45,416 nucleotides of DNA from Rhodospirillales bacterium (GTDB lineage Bacteria > Pseudomonadota > Alphaproteobacteria > Rhodospirillales > JANQFP01), in the NCBI GenBank assembly GCA_028277795.1, contig JANQFP010000087.1:1-45416 (forward strand), read 5' to 3'. Each line of letters begins with the position of its first letter. Positions within the stretch are counted from its first letter, which is position 1. The translations under genes and the position numbers were made by a program. The notes beneath the pieces were generated by a model. That model ran no database searches and had not been told where the DNA came from. It saw only the letters and a program-made list of their open reading frames with translations. Below, piece after piece: positions 9,775-20,137 of the stretch.

Positions 9775-10545
9775 ATGCCGATCACCGTCAACCGGATTTG
9801 CAGCTACCCCGTCAAGGGGCTTTCTCCGCAGGATCGGACGCGGACCGACCTCGTCACCGGCGAGGGTCTGGCGGGAGACCGCCGGTTCGCGGTTGCCTTG
9901 TCGACGACCCGGTTCGATCCGTCGGCGCCGCAATGGCTGCCGAAGACGAGCTTTCTGATGCTGATGCGGAACGAGCGGTTGGCGGCCCTGGAAACCGTGC
10001 TGGACGACGACTCCACGCTGACCATCCGCCGCAACGGCCGGCAGGTCGCCCGAGGCAACCTCGGCACGCCGGTGGGCCGGGCGATGATCGGGGACTTCTT
10101 CGCCGCCTACCTCAAGGACGAGGTGGCCGGCAAGCCGAAGGTGCTGGTGGCGCCCGACCGGCACGTGTTTTCCGACAGCGGCGAACGGGACGTCTCGATC
10201 ATCAACCTGGCCACCGTGCGCGACCTGGAACGGGTCGTCGGCGAACCCGTCGATCCGATCCGGTTCCGCGCGAACCTCTATGTCGACGGCGCCGAGCCGT
10301 GGGCCGAGTTCGGATGGACCGATCACGACCTGACGGTGGGCGGAGCGAAACTGCGGGTGACCGGGCGCATTGACCGCTGCGCCGCGACGACCGTCCGGCC
10401 CGGCACGGGCGTGCGCGACATCAATATTCCCCAAGCACTGAAGCGAGGGTTCGGCCACGTCGATTGCGGGGTCTATGCCCGCGTCGAGGCGGGTGGTCCG
10501 GTGGCGGTCGGCGATACGGTCGCCGTCGAGCCTCCAAGCGCCTAG
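9775..10545 (+). CDS. MOSC domain-containing protein
   Basis: A 256-residue protein with the MOSC_N beta-barrel domain (1-95; SYPVKGLSPQ, GLAGDRRFAV) and the MOSC domain (about 110-250; FRANLYVDG, GRIDRCAATTVRP). The conserved Cys in IDRC is the presumed sulfur- or molybdenum-cofactor-binding residue. Relatives such as YcbX and mARC reduce N-hydroxylated compounds with a molybdenum cofactor, and others carry sulfur. No YcbX-type ferredoxin domain is present, so electrons would come from a partner. The TAG stop lies inside the left terminal repeat of the adjacent MITE-like element, so the insertion may have set the present C-terminus. The domain itself looks complete. Confidence 0.88.
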   Translation: MPITVNRICSYPVKGLSPQDRTRTDLVTGEGLAGDRRFAVALSTTRFDPSAPQWLPKTSFLMLMRNERLAALETVLDDDSTLTIRRNGRQVARGNLGTPVGRAMIGDFFAAYLKDEVAGKPKVLVAPDRHVFSDSGERDVSIINLATVRDLERVVGEPVDPIRFRANLYVDGAEPWAEFGWTDHDLTVGGAKLRVTGRIDRCAATTVRPGTGVRDINIPQALKRGFGHVDCGVYARVEAGGPVAVGDTVAVEPPSA

Positions 10546-10811
10546 TGGTCTGTACGAGACATATGGTGCCGATACGATCGGGTTTCCCGTTTCCTCGGCA
10601 GGAGGGTGCGCACCGGCGATGGCGGCCCATCGTCCAGCGTGCCCGACGCCCCGAGGAAACGGGAAACGCGACCCTGCGGGCGGCCTTCCGAGCCCCCCGG
10701 CGGCGTTGCGCGGCGCTGGTGATGCTCCAGCATCACGGCGCGCCGCGCGCCTGGCCGGATGGTCTCGGAAGGCCGTCGTATGGGCACCTTATGTCTCATC
10801 CAGACCACTAG
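10542..10811. mobile_element. MITE-like element with nested palindromes
   Basis: The ends 10542-10570 and 10783-10811 are inverted copies matching at 26 of 29 positions; both begin CTAGTGGTCTG and run to GGTGCC. Between them are a perfect 17-bp inverted pair (GTTTCCCGTTTCCTCGG at 10582-10598, complement at 10651-10667) and a 12-bp pair (10681-10692 with 10764-10775). The latter encloses an 8-bp palindrome, GTGATGCT/AGCATCAC, at 10719-10736. There is no open frame of note. The terminal CTAG suggests insertion at a TA dinucleotide, as in IS630/Tc1-mariner elements, so it is probably a non-autonomous element moved in trans. It supplies the stop codon of the MOSC gene. Confidence 0.8.
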
Positions 10812-10890
10812 CCACAGGCGGCAATTGAACGGGCGGGGGGGCGCCGCTACAGTCCGGGCGGCTTGGCGCGCGAGCGAAAGGAGGTGTCCG

Positions 10891-11694
10891 GTGACCCACA
10901 GCGAATCGCCGGACCACGATCTGGACACCTGGACCGCTCTGGCCGAGCGGCTGGCCGACGCGGCGCGGCCCATCGCGCTGACCTACTTCCGCGGCGACCT
11001 CGACATCGAGGCCAAGGCCGACATGACGCCCGTCACCGTGGCCGACCGGGAGGCCGAGGCGGCCATGCGGGCGCTGATCGAGGACGCCTTTCCGGACCAC
11101 GGCATCTTCGGCGAGGAGTTCGGCACCGTGCGGCCCGACGCCGAGCACCTGTGGGTGCTCGACCCCATCGACGGCACCAAGTCGTTCGTCACCGGCAAGC
11201 CGCTGTTCGGCACCCTGATCGCGCTGCTGCATCGGGGCCGGCCGGTGGTCGGCGTCATCGACGCCCCGGCCCTGGGCGAGCGTTGGGTCGGCGCCGCCGG
11301 GCGCGCCACCACCTTCAACGGCAGACCGGTCCGCGCGCGGCCCTGCACGGACCTGGCCCGGGCGTGGCTCTATGCGACCTCGCCGCACATGTTCGAGCCC
11401 GACGACGTCGCCGCCTTCGAACGCCTGCGCCGGCGGGCCCATCAGGCGGTCTACGGCGCCGACTGCTATGCCTACGGGCTGCTGGCCGCCGGCTTCGTCG
11501 ATCTGGTCGCCGAGGCGGGGATGCAGCCCTACGACTACTGCGCCCTGGTGCCGGTGGTGGAGGGGGCCGGCGGCGTCATCACCGACTGGCGGGGCGGCCC
11601 GCTCACCATCGGGTCCGACGGCCGGGTGCTGGCGGCCGGCGACGCCGCCGTCCACGCCGCCGCTTTGCAGGCCCTCGCCGCCGACGGGCCTTGA
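10891..11694 (+). CDS. hisN: Inositol monophosphatase-family phosphatase, probably HisN histidinol-phosphatase
   Basis: A 267-residue, Mg2+-dependent phosphatase of the inositol monophosphatase superfamily. Metal-site motifs are GEEFG, LDPIDGTKSF (the WxxDPxDGT signature) and the C-terminal EAGMQPYDYCALVPVVEGAGG. The TKSF variant, and YDYCAL in place of the usual WDxAA, favour the HisN type, which hydrolyses L-histidinol phosphate in histidine synthesis, over SuhB or CysQ. GTG 10891 is chosen because AAGGAGG lies about six bases upstream and no homologous sequence precedes it. It is the first gene after the MITE-like element. No other his gene is nearby, so the substrate remains an inference from family signatures. 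Confidence 0.82.
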   Translation: MTHSESPDHDLDTWTALAERLADAARPIALTYFRGDLDIEAKADMTPVTVADREAEAAMRALIEDAFPDHGIFGEEFGTVRPDAEHLWVLDPIDGTKSFVTGKPLFGTLIALLHRGRPVVGVIDAPALGERWVGAAGRATTFNGRPVRARPCTDLARAWLYATSPHMFEPDDVAAFERLRRRAHQAVYGADCYAYGLLAAGFVDLVAEAGMQPYDYCALVPVVEGAGGVITDWRGGPLTIGSDGRVLAAGDAAVHAAALQALAADGP

Positions 11695-11757
11695 TCCGGC
11701 ACCCGTCCCGCCGCCAATATCGCCGGGCCTGACGGCACTTGGGGACAAGGAGGAGCC

Positions 11758-13584
11758 ATGCGGGCCATCATCGCGGCCGTCGCCGCCTTCACCCTGCTCG
11801 CCTCCACGGCGGCAGCCGAGCCACGCGTCACCGCCGCGCACGGCGTGGCCATGCATGGAGACGCCAAGTACGGGCCGGACTTCGCCCACTTCGACTATGC
11901 GGATCCGAATGCGCCCAAGGGCGGGTCCGTCCGTCTCGCCGCCATCGGCACCTTCGACACCTTCAATCCCTACACCCTGAAAGGGGTGGCGGCGGCGGGC
12001 ATCGGCACGGTGTTCGAGACCCTGACCACCCACGCCCTGGACGAGGCCTTCAGCGAGTACGGCCTGCTGGCCGAGACCATCGAGATGCCCGAGGACCGGT
12101 CCTGGGTCGCCTTCACCCTGCGCGCCGAGGCCCGCTGGCATGACGGCAAGCCGGTGACGCCCGAGGACGTGATCTTCAGCCTGAAGGTCCTCAAGACCGA
12201 CGGGCACCCGTTCTACCGGGCCTATTTCGCCAACCTGGCCGAGGCCGAGAAGACCGGGCCGCGGACCGTTCGGTTCACCTTCTCCGGCGGCGAGAACCGC
12301 GAACTGCCCCTGATCGCCGGACAGCTCCCGATCCTGCCCCGGCACTACTGGGAGGGCCGCGACTTCACCAAGACCACCCTGGACCCGCCGCTGGGCAGCG
12401 GCCCCTACCGGGTGCGCGACTTCGAGCCCGGGCGGTCCGTCACCTACGAGCGGGTCAAGGACTACTGGGGCGCCGACCTGCCGGTCAACCGGGGCACCAA
12501 CAACTTCGACGTCATCCGCTACGACTACTACCGTGACACCACGGTGGCCCTGGAGGCCTTCAAGGCCGGCGAGTACGACTTCCGCCAGGAGAACGTGTCC
12601 AAGAACTGGGCCACCGCCTACGAGTCCCCGGCCCTGCGCCGCGGCCTGTTCAAGCAGGAGGAGATCCGCCACCAGCGACCCACCGGCATGCAGGCCTTCG
12701 TCTTCAACACCCGCCGGCCCCTGTTCGCGGATGCGCGGGTGCGCCGGGCCCTGGCCCACGCCTTCGATTTCGAGTGGACCAACAAGAACCTGTTCTACGG
12801 CCAGTACGCCCGCACCGAGAGCTACTTCTCCAACTCGGAACTGGCCTCGACGGGCCTGCCGGGACCGGAGGAGCTGAAGATCCTGGAGCCCTTCCGCGGC
12901 CGGATCCCGGACCAGGTGTTCACCGGGGAATACCACCCGCCCTCCACCGGCGGGCCGGGCGGCCTGCGGGCCAACCTGCGCCGCGCCGTGGAGCTGCTCA
13001 AGGAGGCCGGCTGGGCCTTCAAGGAGCGTCGCCTGGTGCACGGGGAAACGGGACAGGCCTTCGAGTTCGAGATCCTGCTGGTGCAGCCCACCTTCGAGCG
13101 CATCGTGCTGCCCTTCGTGCGCAACCTGGAGCGGCTGGGCATCACCGTGCGGGTGCGCACCGTGGACCCCTCGCAATACCAGAACCGCCTGGATGCCTTC
13201 GACTTCGACATGGTGGTCAGCAGCATCGGCCAGTCCCTGTCGCCGGGCAACGAGCAGCGGGACTTCTGGAGCGCCGCCTCCGCCGACACGCCGGGCGGCC
13301 GCAACCTGATCGGCATCAAGGACCCGGTGGTGGACGCCCTGGTCGACATGGTCATCGCCGCCCCCGACCGCGACAGCCTGATCCACCGCACCCGGGCCCT
13401 GGACCGGGTGCTGCTGTGGGGCCACTACGTGATCCCCCACTGGCACATCCGCAGCTTCCGCGTCGCCTACTGGGACCTGTTCGGGCGGCCGGAGACGACG
13501 CCCAAGTACGGCCTCTGCTTCGTCTGCTGGTGGGTCGACTCCGCCAAGGCGGCCACCCTCGAGGCCGAGCGCGGCAAACGGTGA
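11758..13584 (+). CDS. yejA: ABC transporter periplasmic oligopeptide-binding protein YejA
   Basis: A 608-residue family 5 extracellular solute-binding protein (SBP_bac_5). A signal peptide with cleavage near TAAA-EP directs it to the periplasm. The start ALHG-like region ([15 protein letters not shown]) and [28 protein letters not shown] are characteristic of YejA rather than of OppA or DppA. Conserved blocks continue with [22 protein letters not shown] and [20 protein letters not shown]. In enterobacteria and rhizobia this system takes up peptides and microcin C and affects resistance to antimicrobial peptides. A strong AAGGAGG precedes ATG 11758. It is the first gene of yejABEF, with 22 bp to yejB. 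Confidence 0.94.
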   Translation: MRAIIAAVAAFTLLASTAAAEPRVTAAHGVAMHGDAKYGPDFAHFDYADPNAPKGGSVRLAAIGTFDTFNPYTLKGVAAAGIGTVFETLTTHALDEAFSEYGLLAETIEMPEDRSWVAFTLRAEARWHDGKPVTPEDVIFSLKVLKTDGHPFYRAYFANLAEAEKTGPRTVRFTFSGGENRELPLIAGQLPILPRHYWEGRDFTKTTLDPPLGSGPYRVRDFEPGRSVTYERVKDYWGADLPVNRGTNNFDVIRYDYYRDTTVALEAFKAGEYDFRQENVSKNWATAYESPALRRGLFKQEEIRHQRPTGMQAFVFNTRRPLFADARVRRALAHAFDFEWTNKNLFYGQYARTESYFSNSELASTGLPGPEELKILEPFRGRIPDQVFTGEYHPPSTGGPGGLRANLRRAVELLKEAGWAFKERRLVHGETGQAFEFEILLVQPTFERIVLPFVRNLERLGITVRVRTVDPSQYQNRLDAFDFDMVVSSIGQSLSPGNEQRDFWSAASADTPGGRNLIGIKDPVVDALVDMVIAAPDRDSLIHRTRALDRVLLWGHYVIPHWHIRSFRVAYWDLFGRPETTPKYGLCFVCWWVDSAKAATLEAERGKR

Positions 13585-13606
13585 CGGCGCCGGCGGAAGC
13601 GTCCCC

Positions 13607-14728
13607 ATGCTCGCCTACATAGTCCGCCGCCTGCTGCTGATCGTGCCGACCCTGTTCGGCATCATGGTCATCAACTTCGTCATCGTGCAGGTGGCGCCCG
13701 GCGGGCCCGTCGAGCAGCTCATCGCCCAGATCCAGGGCACCGCGGTCCAGGCCACGGCCCGCATCTCGGGCACCGGCCGCGGCGAGACCGGGGCCGGCGG
13801 CGAGGGACGCCAGGCCGCCGACAGCGGCCGCGATCAGGGGGCCAGCACCTACCGCGGCGCCCGCGGCCTCGACCCCGAGCTGATCAAGGACATCGAGCGC
13901 CAGTTCGGCTTCGACAAGCCGCTGCACGAGCGGTTCGTCCAGATGATGGTGAACTACGCGGTGTTCGACTTCGGGGAGAGCTTCTTCCGCGACCGCGGGG
14001 TCATGGACCTGGTGCTGGAGAAGCTGCCGGTGTCCATCTCGCTGGGGCTGTGGACCACCTTGTTCGTCTACCTGATCTCCATCCCGCTGGGCATCGCCAA
14101 GGCGGTGCGCGACGGCTCCACCTTCGACGTGTGGACCAGCGCCGTGGTCATCGTCGGCTACGCCATCCCGGCCTTCCTGTTCGCCATCCTGCTGGTGGTG
14201 CTGTTCGCCGGCGGCAGCTTCCTGGACTGGTTCCCGCTGCGCGGCCTCACCTCGCCGGGATGGGAGGACATGTCGTGGCCGGCGCGCATCGGCGACTACC
14301 TGTGGCACGTCACCCTGCCGGTGCTGGCCCTGGTCATCGGTGGCTTCGCCGGCCTCACCATGCTGACCAAGAACTCGTTCTTAGAAGAGATCAACAAGCA
14401 GTACGTGGTGACCGCGCGCTCCAAGGGGCTGGCCGAGCGCCGGGTGCTCTACGGCCACGTGTTCCGCAACGCCATGCTGATCGTCATCGCCGGGTTCCCC
14501 AGCGCCTTCATCGGCATCCTGTTCACGGGCGCCCTCATCGTCGAGGTCATCTTTTCGCTGGACGGGCTCGGGCTGCTGGGCTTCGAGGCGACCATCAACC
14601 GCGACTACCCGGTGATGTTCGGGACCCTCTATTTCTTCACCCTGCTCGGGCTGATCATGAATCTGCTGGGCGACGTCATGTACCACGTCATCGATCCCCG
14701 CATCGACTTCGAAGCCCGGGAGGTGTGA
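13607..14728 (+). CDS. yejB: ABC transporter permease YejB
   Basis: A 373-residue inner-membrane permease of the binding-protein-dependent type. It begins with [20 protein letters not shown], the typical first helix of DppB/OppB/YejB proteins. A hydrophilic Gly/Gln/Arg-rich segment (about 40-85) follows, as usual in YejB. Five further membrane segments surround the EAA loop ([25 protein letters not shown]), which contacts the ATPase YejF. It pairs with YejE to form the channel for peptides delivered by YejA. It is followed after three bases by yejE, so translation is probably coupled. Confidence 0.94.
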   Translation: MLAYIVRRLLLIVPTLFGIMVINFVIVQVAPGGPVEQLIAQIQGTAVQATARISGTGRGETGAGGEGRQAADSGRDQGASTYRGARGLDPELIKDIERQFGFDKPLHERFVQMMVNYAVFDFGESFFRDRGVMDLVLEKLPVSISLGLWTTLFVYLISIPLGIAKAVRDGSTFDVWTSAVVIVGYAIPAFLFAILLVVLFAGGSFLDWFPLRGLTSPGWEDMSWPARIGDYLWHVTLPVLALVIGGFAGLTMLTKNSFLEEINKQYVVTARSKGLAERRVLYGHVFRNAMLIVIAGFPSAFIGILFTGALIVEVIFSLDGLGLLGFEATINRDYPVMFGTLYFFTLLGLIMNLLGDVMYHVIDPRIDFEAREV

Positions 14729-14731
14729 GCG

Positions 14732-15777
14732 GTGGCCGACGACCGTGTCCTCGGCATCGCCATGACGCCGCTGACCCGGCGGCGCCTCCGCAACTTCCGC
14801 GCCAACCGGCGCGGCTTCTGGTCCTTGTGGATCTTCCTGGTGCTGTTCGTGGTCAGCCTGGGCGCCGAGCTGATCGCCAACGACCGGCCGCTGCTGGTGC
14901 GCTACGGCGGGGCGTTCTACGTGCCCGTGCTGGTGGAGTACCCGGAGACCGCGTTCGGCGGCTTCTTCGAATCCGAGGCCGACTACCGCGACCCGGCCGT
15001 GCGCGACCTGATCACCGCCGACGGCTGGATGCTGTGGCCCCCGGTGCGCTACAGCTATGACACCGTCAACCGGGCCCTCGACGTGCCGGCCCCGGCGCCG
15101 CCCGGCGCCGACAACTGGCTGGGCACCGACGACCAGGGGCGGGACGTGGTGGCGCGGCTGATCTACGGTTTCCGCATCTCGGTGCTGTTCGGCCTGGCGC
15201 TGACGGCGCTGAGCTCGGTGGTCGGGGTCGCGGCGGGCGCCGTGCAGGGCTACTTCGGCGGCGCCATCGACCTCTACTTCCAGCGCTTCATCGAGATCTG
15301 GTCGGGCCTGCCGGTGCTGTATCTGCTGATCATCCTGTCCAGCGTGGTCGAGCCCAACTTCTGGCTGCTCCTGGGCATCATGCTCCTGTTCAGCTGGATG
15401 GCCCTGGTCGGCGTGGTACGGGCCGAGTTCCTGCGGGCGCGCAACTTCGACTACGTCCGTGCCGCCCGGGCCCTGGGCGTCAACAACGCGGTGATCATGT
15501 TCAAGCACATCCTGCCCAACGCCATGGTGGCGACGCTCACGTTCCTGCCGTTCATCCTCAACGGCTCCATCACCACCCTGACGGCGCTCGACTTCCTGGG
15601 CTTCGGCCTGCCGCCGGGCTCGGCCTCGCTGGGCGAGCTTCTGAACCAGGGCAAGGCCAACCTGCAGGCGCCGTGGCTGGGGCTCACCGCGTTCTTCGTC
15701 CTCGCCGTCATGCTGAGCCTGCTTATCTTCATCGGCGAGGCGGTGCGCGACGCCTTCGATCCCAGGAAGACCTTCAA

Positions 15778-15781
<4 letters not shown>
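14732..15781 (+). CDS. yejE: ABC transporter permease YejE
   Basis: A 349-residue second permease. The first membrane segment (GFWSLWIFLVLFVVSLGAELIAN) is followed by a long periplasmic loop with YejE features (NDRPLLVRYGGAFYVPV, TAFGGFFESEADYRDP, PVRYSYDTVN) and WLGTDDQGRDVVARLIYGFR. Four or five more membrane segments follow, with the EAA loop (FDYVRAARALGVNNAVIMFKHILPNAM). The start is GTG 14732 with GGGAGG upstream, inside the end of yejB; ATG 14762 is an alternative. Its stop overlaps the yejF start by four bases (ATGA). Confidence 0.93.
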
Positions 15782-17403
<1,622 letters not shown>

Positions 17404-17429
17404 AAAGCGGCGGCAGGACATTGCCGCGA

Positions 17430-17550
17430 TTCAACGCAGTGGACGCAGAGCAAGGCGCAGAGGTCGCAGAGGAGGATTCCCGCGCCGCGCAGCGGCGCAT
17501 TTCCTTTTCTCAGCGTCCTCCGCGAAACCTCGGCGACCCCTGCGTTTCAT
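17430..17550. repeat. Dispersed GC-rich repeat, copy 1
   Basis: Contains GGACGCAGAG, ATTCCCGCGCCGC, a short GCGGCG hairpin, ATTTCCTTTTCT and CGTCCTCCGCG. The same blocks in the same order occur at 31043-31165, with about 80 percent identity judged by eye. It lies between yejF and the convergent universal stress gene and could fold into an imperfect hairpin, because the GCAGAGGA and TCCTCCGCG arms are partly complementary. Confidence 0.75.
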
Positions 17551-17572
17551 GAACCCGCGGTGTGCGTGTCCC

Positions 17573-18421
17573 TCAATGGGCCATCAGCACCGGGACCGGG
17601 GCGTTGTCCAGGACGTGCTGGGTGGCTCCGCCGAAGATGAGCTGGCGCAGGCGGGCGCGGGTGAAGGCGCCCTTGAGCAGCAGGTCGGCGCCCAGGGCGT
17701 CGGCCTCCTCGATGATGGTCTCGCCGGGGGTCCGCCCGGCCGGGTCTGCCGTCACCGCCCGCGCGGGGATGCCGTTGCGTGTGAGGTGGGTGGCCACCTC
17801 GGCGCCGCTGGGACCGGGGAAGGTGGCCCCCTCCACGGTCAGCACGACGACGGACTTGGCGTCCGCCAGCAGCGGCATGCCGAGGGCCACCGTGCGCGCC
17901 GTCTCGGTGCTGCCGTTCCAGGCGATGACCACCGACTCGCCCAGGACCTCCGGTTTGGCGGCCGACGCCACCAGCACCGGCCGGCCGCTGTCGAACAGAG
18001 CCGACTCGCAGGTGTCCTGCCAGCGGGTCGCCGGATCGGCGCCGGTGCGGCCGATGACGATGAGGTCGAACACGCGCCCGTGGGGGCCGACCACGTCGGC
18101 CTCGCGGCCCTCCATCTCGCGCCATCCGGCCACCGGGCCCGGCGCCTCGCTCTCCGGCTCGATCATGTCCAGGCCGTACGCCTCGGCCCCGGCCGCGAAC
18201 TGGCGCCGCGCCGAGTCGGCGAACCGGCGCCACTCCTCCGCGGCGGTGCTCAGGTAGTCGGCCGGCATGGTCAGGCCCGGCGTGACGGCGAAATGCGGGC
18301 CCTCTTGCACCAGCAGGCCCTCCACGTAGCTGCCGTACCGGGTGGCGATCAGGGCGGCGGCGTCGAGGGCCGTGCGGCTCGCCTGTTCGTCGTGGAATGG
18401 AAGAAGGATCGTTCTCAGCAT
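17573..18421 (-). CDS. Universal stress protein, tandem UspA domains
   Basis: A 282-residue protein of two fused UspA domains, 1-150 and 150-282, each with the alpha/beta nucleotide-binding fold. The first begins MLRTILLPFHDEQASRTALDAA and has FDLIVIGRTGAD. The second has VVIAWNGSTETARTVALGMPLL and the ATP-binding-type ending LLLKGAFTRARLRQLIFGGATQHVL, followed by PVPVLMAH. Members of this family accumulate in stress and starvation and many bind ATP; the exact role is unknown here. It is a single-gene unit, convergent with yejF, with the displaced uppP 3' end 75 bp upstream. Confidence 0.92.
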   Translation of the reverse strand: MLRTILLPFHDEQASRTALDAAALIATRYGSYVEGLLVQEGPHFAVTPGLTMPADYLSTAAEEWRRFADSARRQFAAGAEAYGLDMIEPESEAPGPVAGWREMEGREADVVGPHGRVFDLIVIGRTGADPATRWQDTCESALFDSGRPVLVASAAKPEVLGESVVIAWNGSTETARTVALGMPLLADAKSVVVLTVEGATFPGPSGAEVATHLTRNGIPARAVTADPAGRTPGETIIEEADALGADLLLKGAFTRARLRQLIFGGATQHVLDNAPVPVLMAH

Positions 18422-18496
18422 GGCGCACCCCCAACCCGCAGTGTTTCACTCCCCGATTCTACTGCAGGCCAGGGACGAGGTGGATCGGAATCGGTC

Positions 18497-18564
18497 CTAA
18501 CCCATCCACGCCAGGGCCAATAGCAGGCCGCCCAGCGCGATGCGGTAGATGACGAACGGCGTGA
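18497..18564 (-). repeat. Displaced copy of the uppP 3' end (68-bp direct repeat)
   Basis: This matches 20070-20137 at 66 of 68 positions in the same orientation. On the minus strand it encodes the last 21 codons and TAG stop of UppP (TPFVIYRIALGGLLLALAWMG). No upstream part of the gene is attached, so it is a remnant. It forms one boundary of the segment carrying the nuclease gene and probably marks an attachment site. Confidence 0.93.
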
Positions 18565-18653
18565 CCGATTTCCTCTTAACCGGCGGTATCGCAATGGGCG
18601 GCTTCGCCTTGACCGCGGCTCACCTAATCTGAAGTAGGGGCAAGGACAGGTGA

Positions 18654-20018
18654 TTAATCGCGGCTCGCCAATTGCTCCGCTGCGAGGCGGCGAAAAGCTC
18701 CCTCGGGAAAAAAGACGTTGAAGACGGGTCCGGCGGCGACATCTGGGGGCAAATGCAACGGTTCTTCGCGTCGATTGCGGATCCGTTTTTCCAGTACCTT
18801 CGGCCATTCCATTAGGTCGCGGAACCCTCTTGCAAGGCAAAGAAGTTCAAAAGCGTGTGTCCAGCAGCGTCTATTTTCAGGCTGAAGCAGCATTGTATTC
18901 ACTAAGTGAGGCAAATTGGTTGCCGGTATCTTGGCTCGCACACAAAGCTGGTTCGTTCTGATCGTGGCAAGCACACCCAGCGCCCGGGCCGTATCGAATG
19001 GGGTTGGCAGAGCACTCCATGAGCATCCGCCAACTATCTTCGCGACGTCGTCCCAGATTTTGCCCGCCCGATGTTCCTTTTCTGCCGACAATGCTGCGTA
19101 GAAATCCTCCCTCAGCATCTTGAGCGTCTTGTTGCGTTCTACTAGTTCGTTCAGGTATGCATCATACTGAAGTCCTGCGGAACGCGGCCTGTCGCCCGGC
19201 GCACCCCAATTGATTTCGGTGGAGCCGACGATTCTGTCCTTCCTGTGCGGAACGAATCCCTCCCGTGCCGGTCCGGGTAGCAAACGAATGAGCCGAAATC
19301 GGGGCTGATGGAATTGTCGCGCAGCCGCGGCGACCTCTTCATCCATGCCTAACACCTGCCCGTCGTTGCTCATATAAATGTCACGGAATGCCCGCCTATT
19401 GAGGCTTTCACCGTCGTAACCGACTATCCAAGCCAAGCGGATCGCACCTCGCTCATAGAAATCTTCTCTTCTAACGATGTCAGGTACTTGCGTGGTAGAA
19501 AGCTGAATCTCGAATGCAGCCGGTGCTCCCTGCCAAGAATGGGCATAGATATCGGGGTAACCGTATTGACCATCTTCTAGCTTAGTGTAGCGGCGAAATG
19601 CTATTCCGGCCTCCCGCGCCACTGGATCGAGCGCCAATACCTCTGCTACGAGTCTTGAAAGGTGTTTGTGACGTTCGCCTTCCTGCTGTCCGCGGAACTT
19701 CTCTGCATCGATTGCTCGGGTATGCCGGCCTACGGCACCCGACCAGCGGCAATCGCGGTGGTCACCTCCGAAATGGTAACAATGCCTTCGCCCCTTAGTG
19801 GATTCACGGGCGTAGACACCCTCGCCGCAGTCCCCGCATCGGAGTAGTGGATTGTCGCTCTTGCCGGTTCTTGTGGCGGTCCTCCTTAAATCGGTCCATT
19901 CCGCCTCGGAAAGCGTGCTGAGATACGTCTCAGCATGAACCGGATCGGCTTTACCATCGAGGCGTAGATCGTAAATGGCCTCTACGGTCAGATCGTCTGT
20001 GCTGGTCTCTAATGTCAA
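18654..20018 (-). CDS. CoiA-like zinc-ribbon / PD-(D/E)XK nuclease-fold protein
   Basis: A 454-residue protein. Near the N-terminus a Cys/His zinc-ribbon-like region (LLRCGDCGEGVYARES, HCYHFGGDHRDC) is followed by QEGERHKHLSRLVAEVL. Then comes a PD-(D/E)XK-type core: YPDIYA (Asp near 154) and AFEIQLST (Glu near 169, with Gln in place of the usual Lys). This order matches CoiA-like competence/restriction nucleases. The roughly 270-residue C-terminal part is helical and unrecognised. GC content is clearly below its neighbours and rare codons (ATA, TTA, CTA) are common, signs of transfer. The first possible start is TTG 20018 with no good ribosome site, so the true start is uncertain. It lies 51 bp after uppP on the same strand and may depend on the uppP promoter. 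A phage or plasmid defence role is my inference. Confidence 0.7.
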   Translation of the reverse strand: MTLETSTDDLTVEAIYDLRLDGKADPVHAETYLSTLSEAEWTDLRRTATRTGKSDNPLLRCGDCGEGVYARESTKGRRHCYHFGGDHRDCRWSGAVGRHTRAIDAEKFRGQQEGERHKHLSRLVAEVLALDPVAREAGIAFRRYTKLEDGQYGYPDIYAHSWQGAPAAFEIQLSTTQVPDIVRREDFYERGAIRLAWIVGYDGESLNRRAFRDIYMSNDGQVLGMDEEVAAAARQFHQPRFRLIRLLPGPAREGFVPHRKDRIVGSTEINWGAPGDRPRSAGLQYDAYLNELVERNKTLKMLREDFYAALSAEKEHRAGKIWDDVAKIVGGCSWSALPTPFDTARALGVLATIRTNQLCVRAKIPATNLPHLVNTMLLQPENRRCWTHAFELLCLARGFRDLMEWPKVLEKRIRNRREEPLHLPPDVAAGPVFNVFFPEGAFRRLAAEQLASRD

Positions 20019-20069
20019 CGTGATCGCGGTATCTGTTTCGGTAGAGGACCGTAGGAACGGGATTCGGCG

Positions 20070-20137
20070 CTAACCCATCCACGCCAGGGCCAACAGCAGG
20101 CCGCCCAGCGCGATGCGGTAAATGACGAACGGCGTGA
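20070..20137 (-). repeat. uppP 3' end, attachment-site-like 68-bp direct repeat (intact gene copy)
   Basis: Partner of the repeat at 18497-18564, with two mismatches. Beyond the stop codon the two copies retain weak similarity for about 14 bases, then diverge. On the coding side the match ends abruptly at TCACGCC. If the segment integrated by site-specific recombination, this copy could be the element-borne end that restored the gene. Confidence 0.93.

Larger units (their letters stand above)
18497..20137. mobile_element. Small integrated segment in the uppP 3' end carrying a nuclease gene
   Basis: About 1.5 kb of lower-GC DNA is bracketed by 68-bp direct repeats of the uppP 3' terminus. The gene is left intact on one side and a remnant on the other, the pattern produced by site-specific integration into a gene's 3' end. 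The only gene inside is the CoiA-like nuclease. No integrase was found, so either mobility was in trans or it has been lost. Homologous duplication by another route is possible. Confidence 0.7.

Noticed and set aside
9402..9791. N-terminal extension of the metallo-hydrolase frame to 9791
   Set aside because: The extra 130 residues are Arg/Ser/Pro-rich and have no homology; the enzyme fold starts at ATG 9401.
13352..14308. Long antisense frames opposite the yej, gltBD, addAB and other genes, some over 900 residues
   Set aside because: They have Arg/Gly/Pro/His-rich translations without domains, and each lies opposite a gene with clear family motifs. High GC content alone creates such frames.
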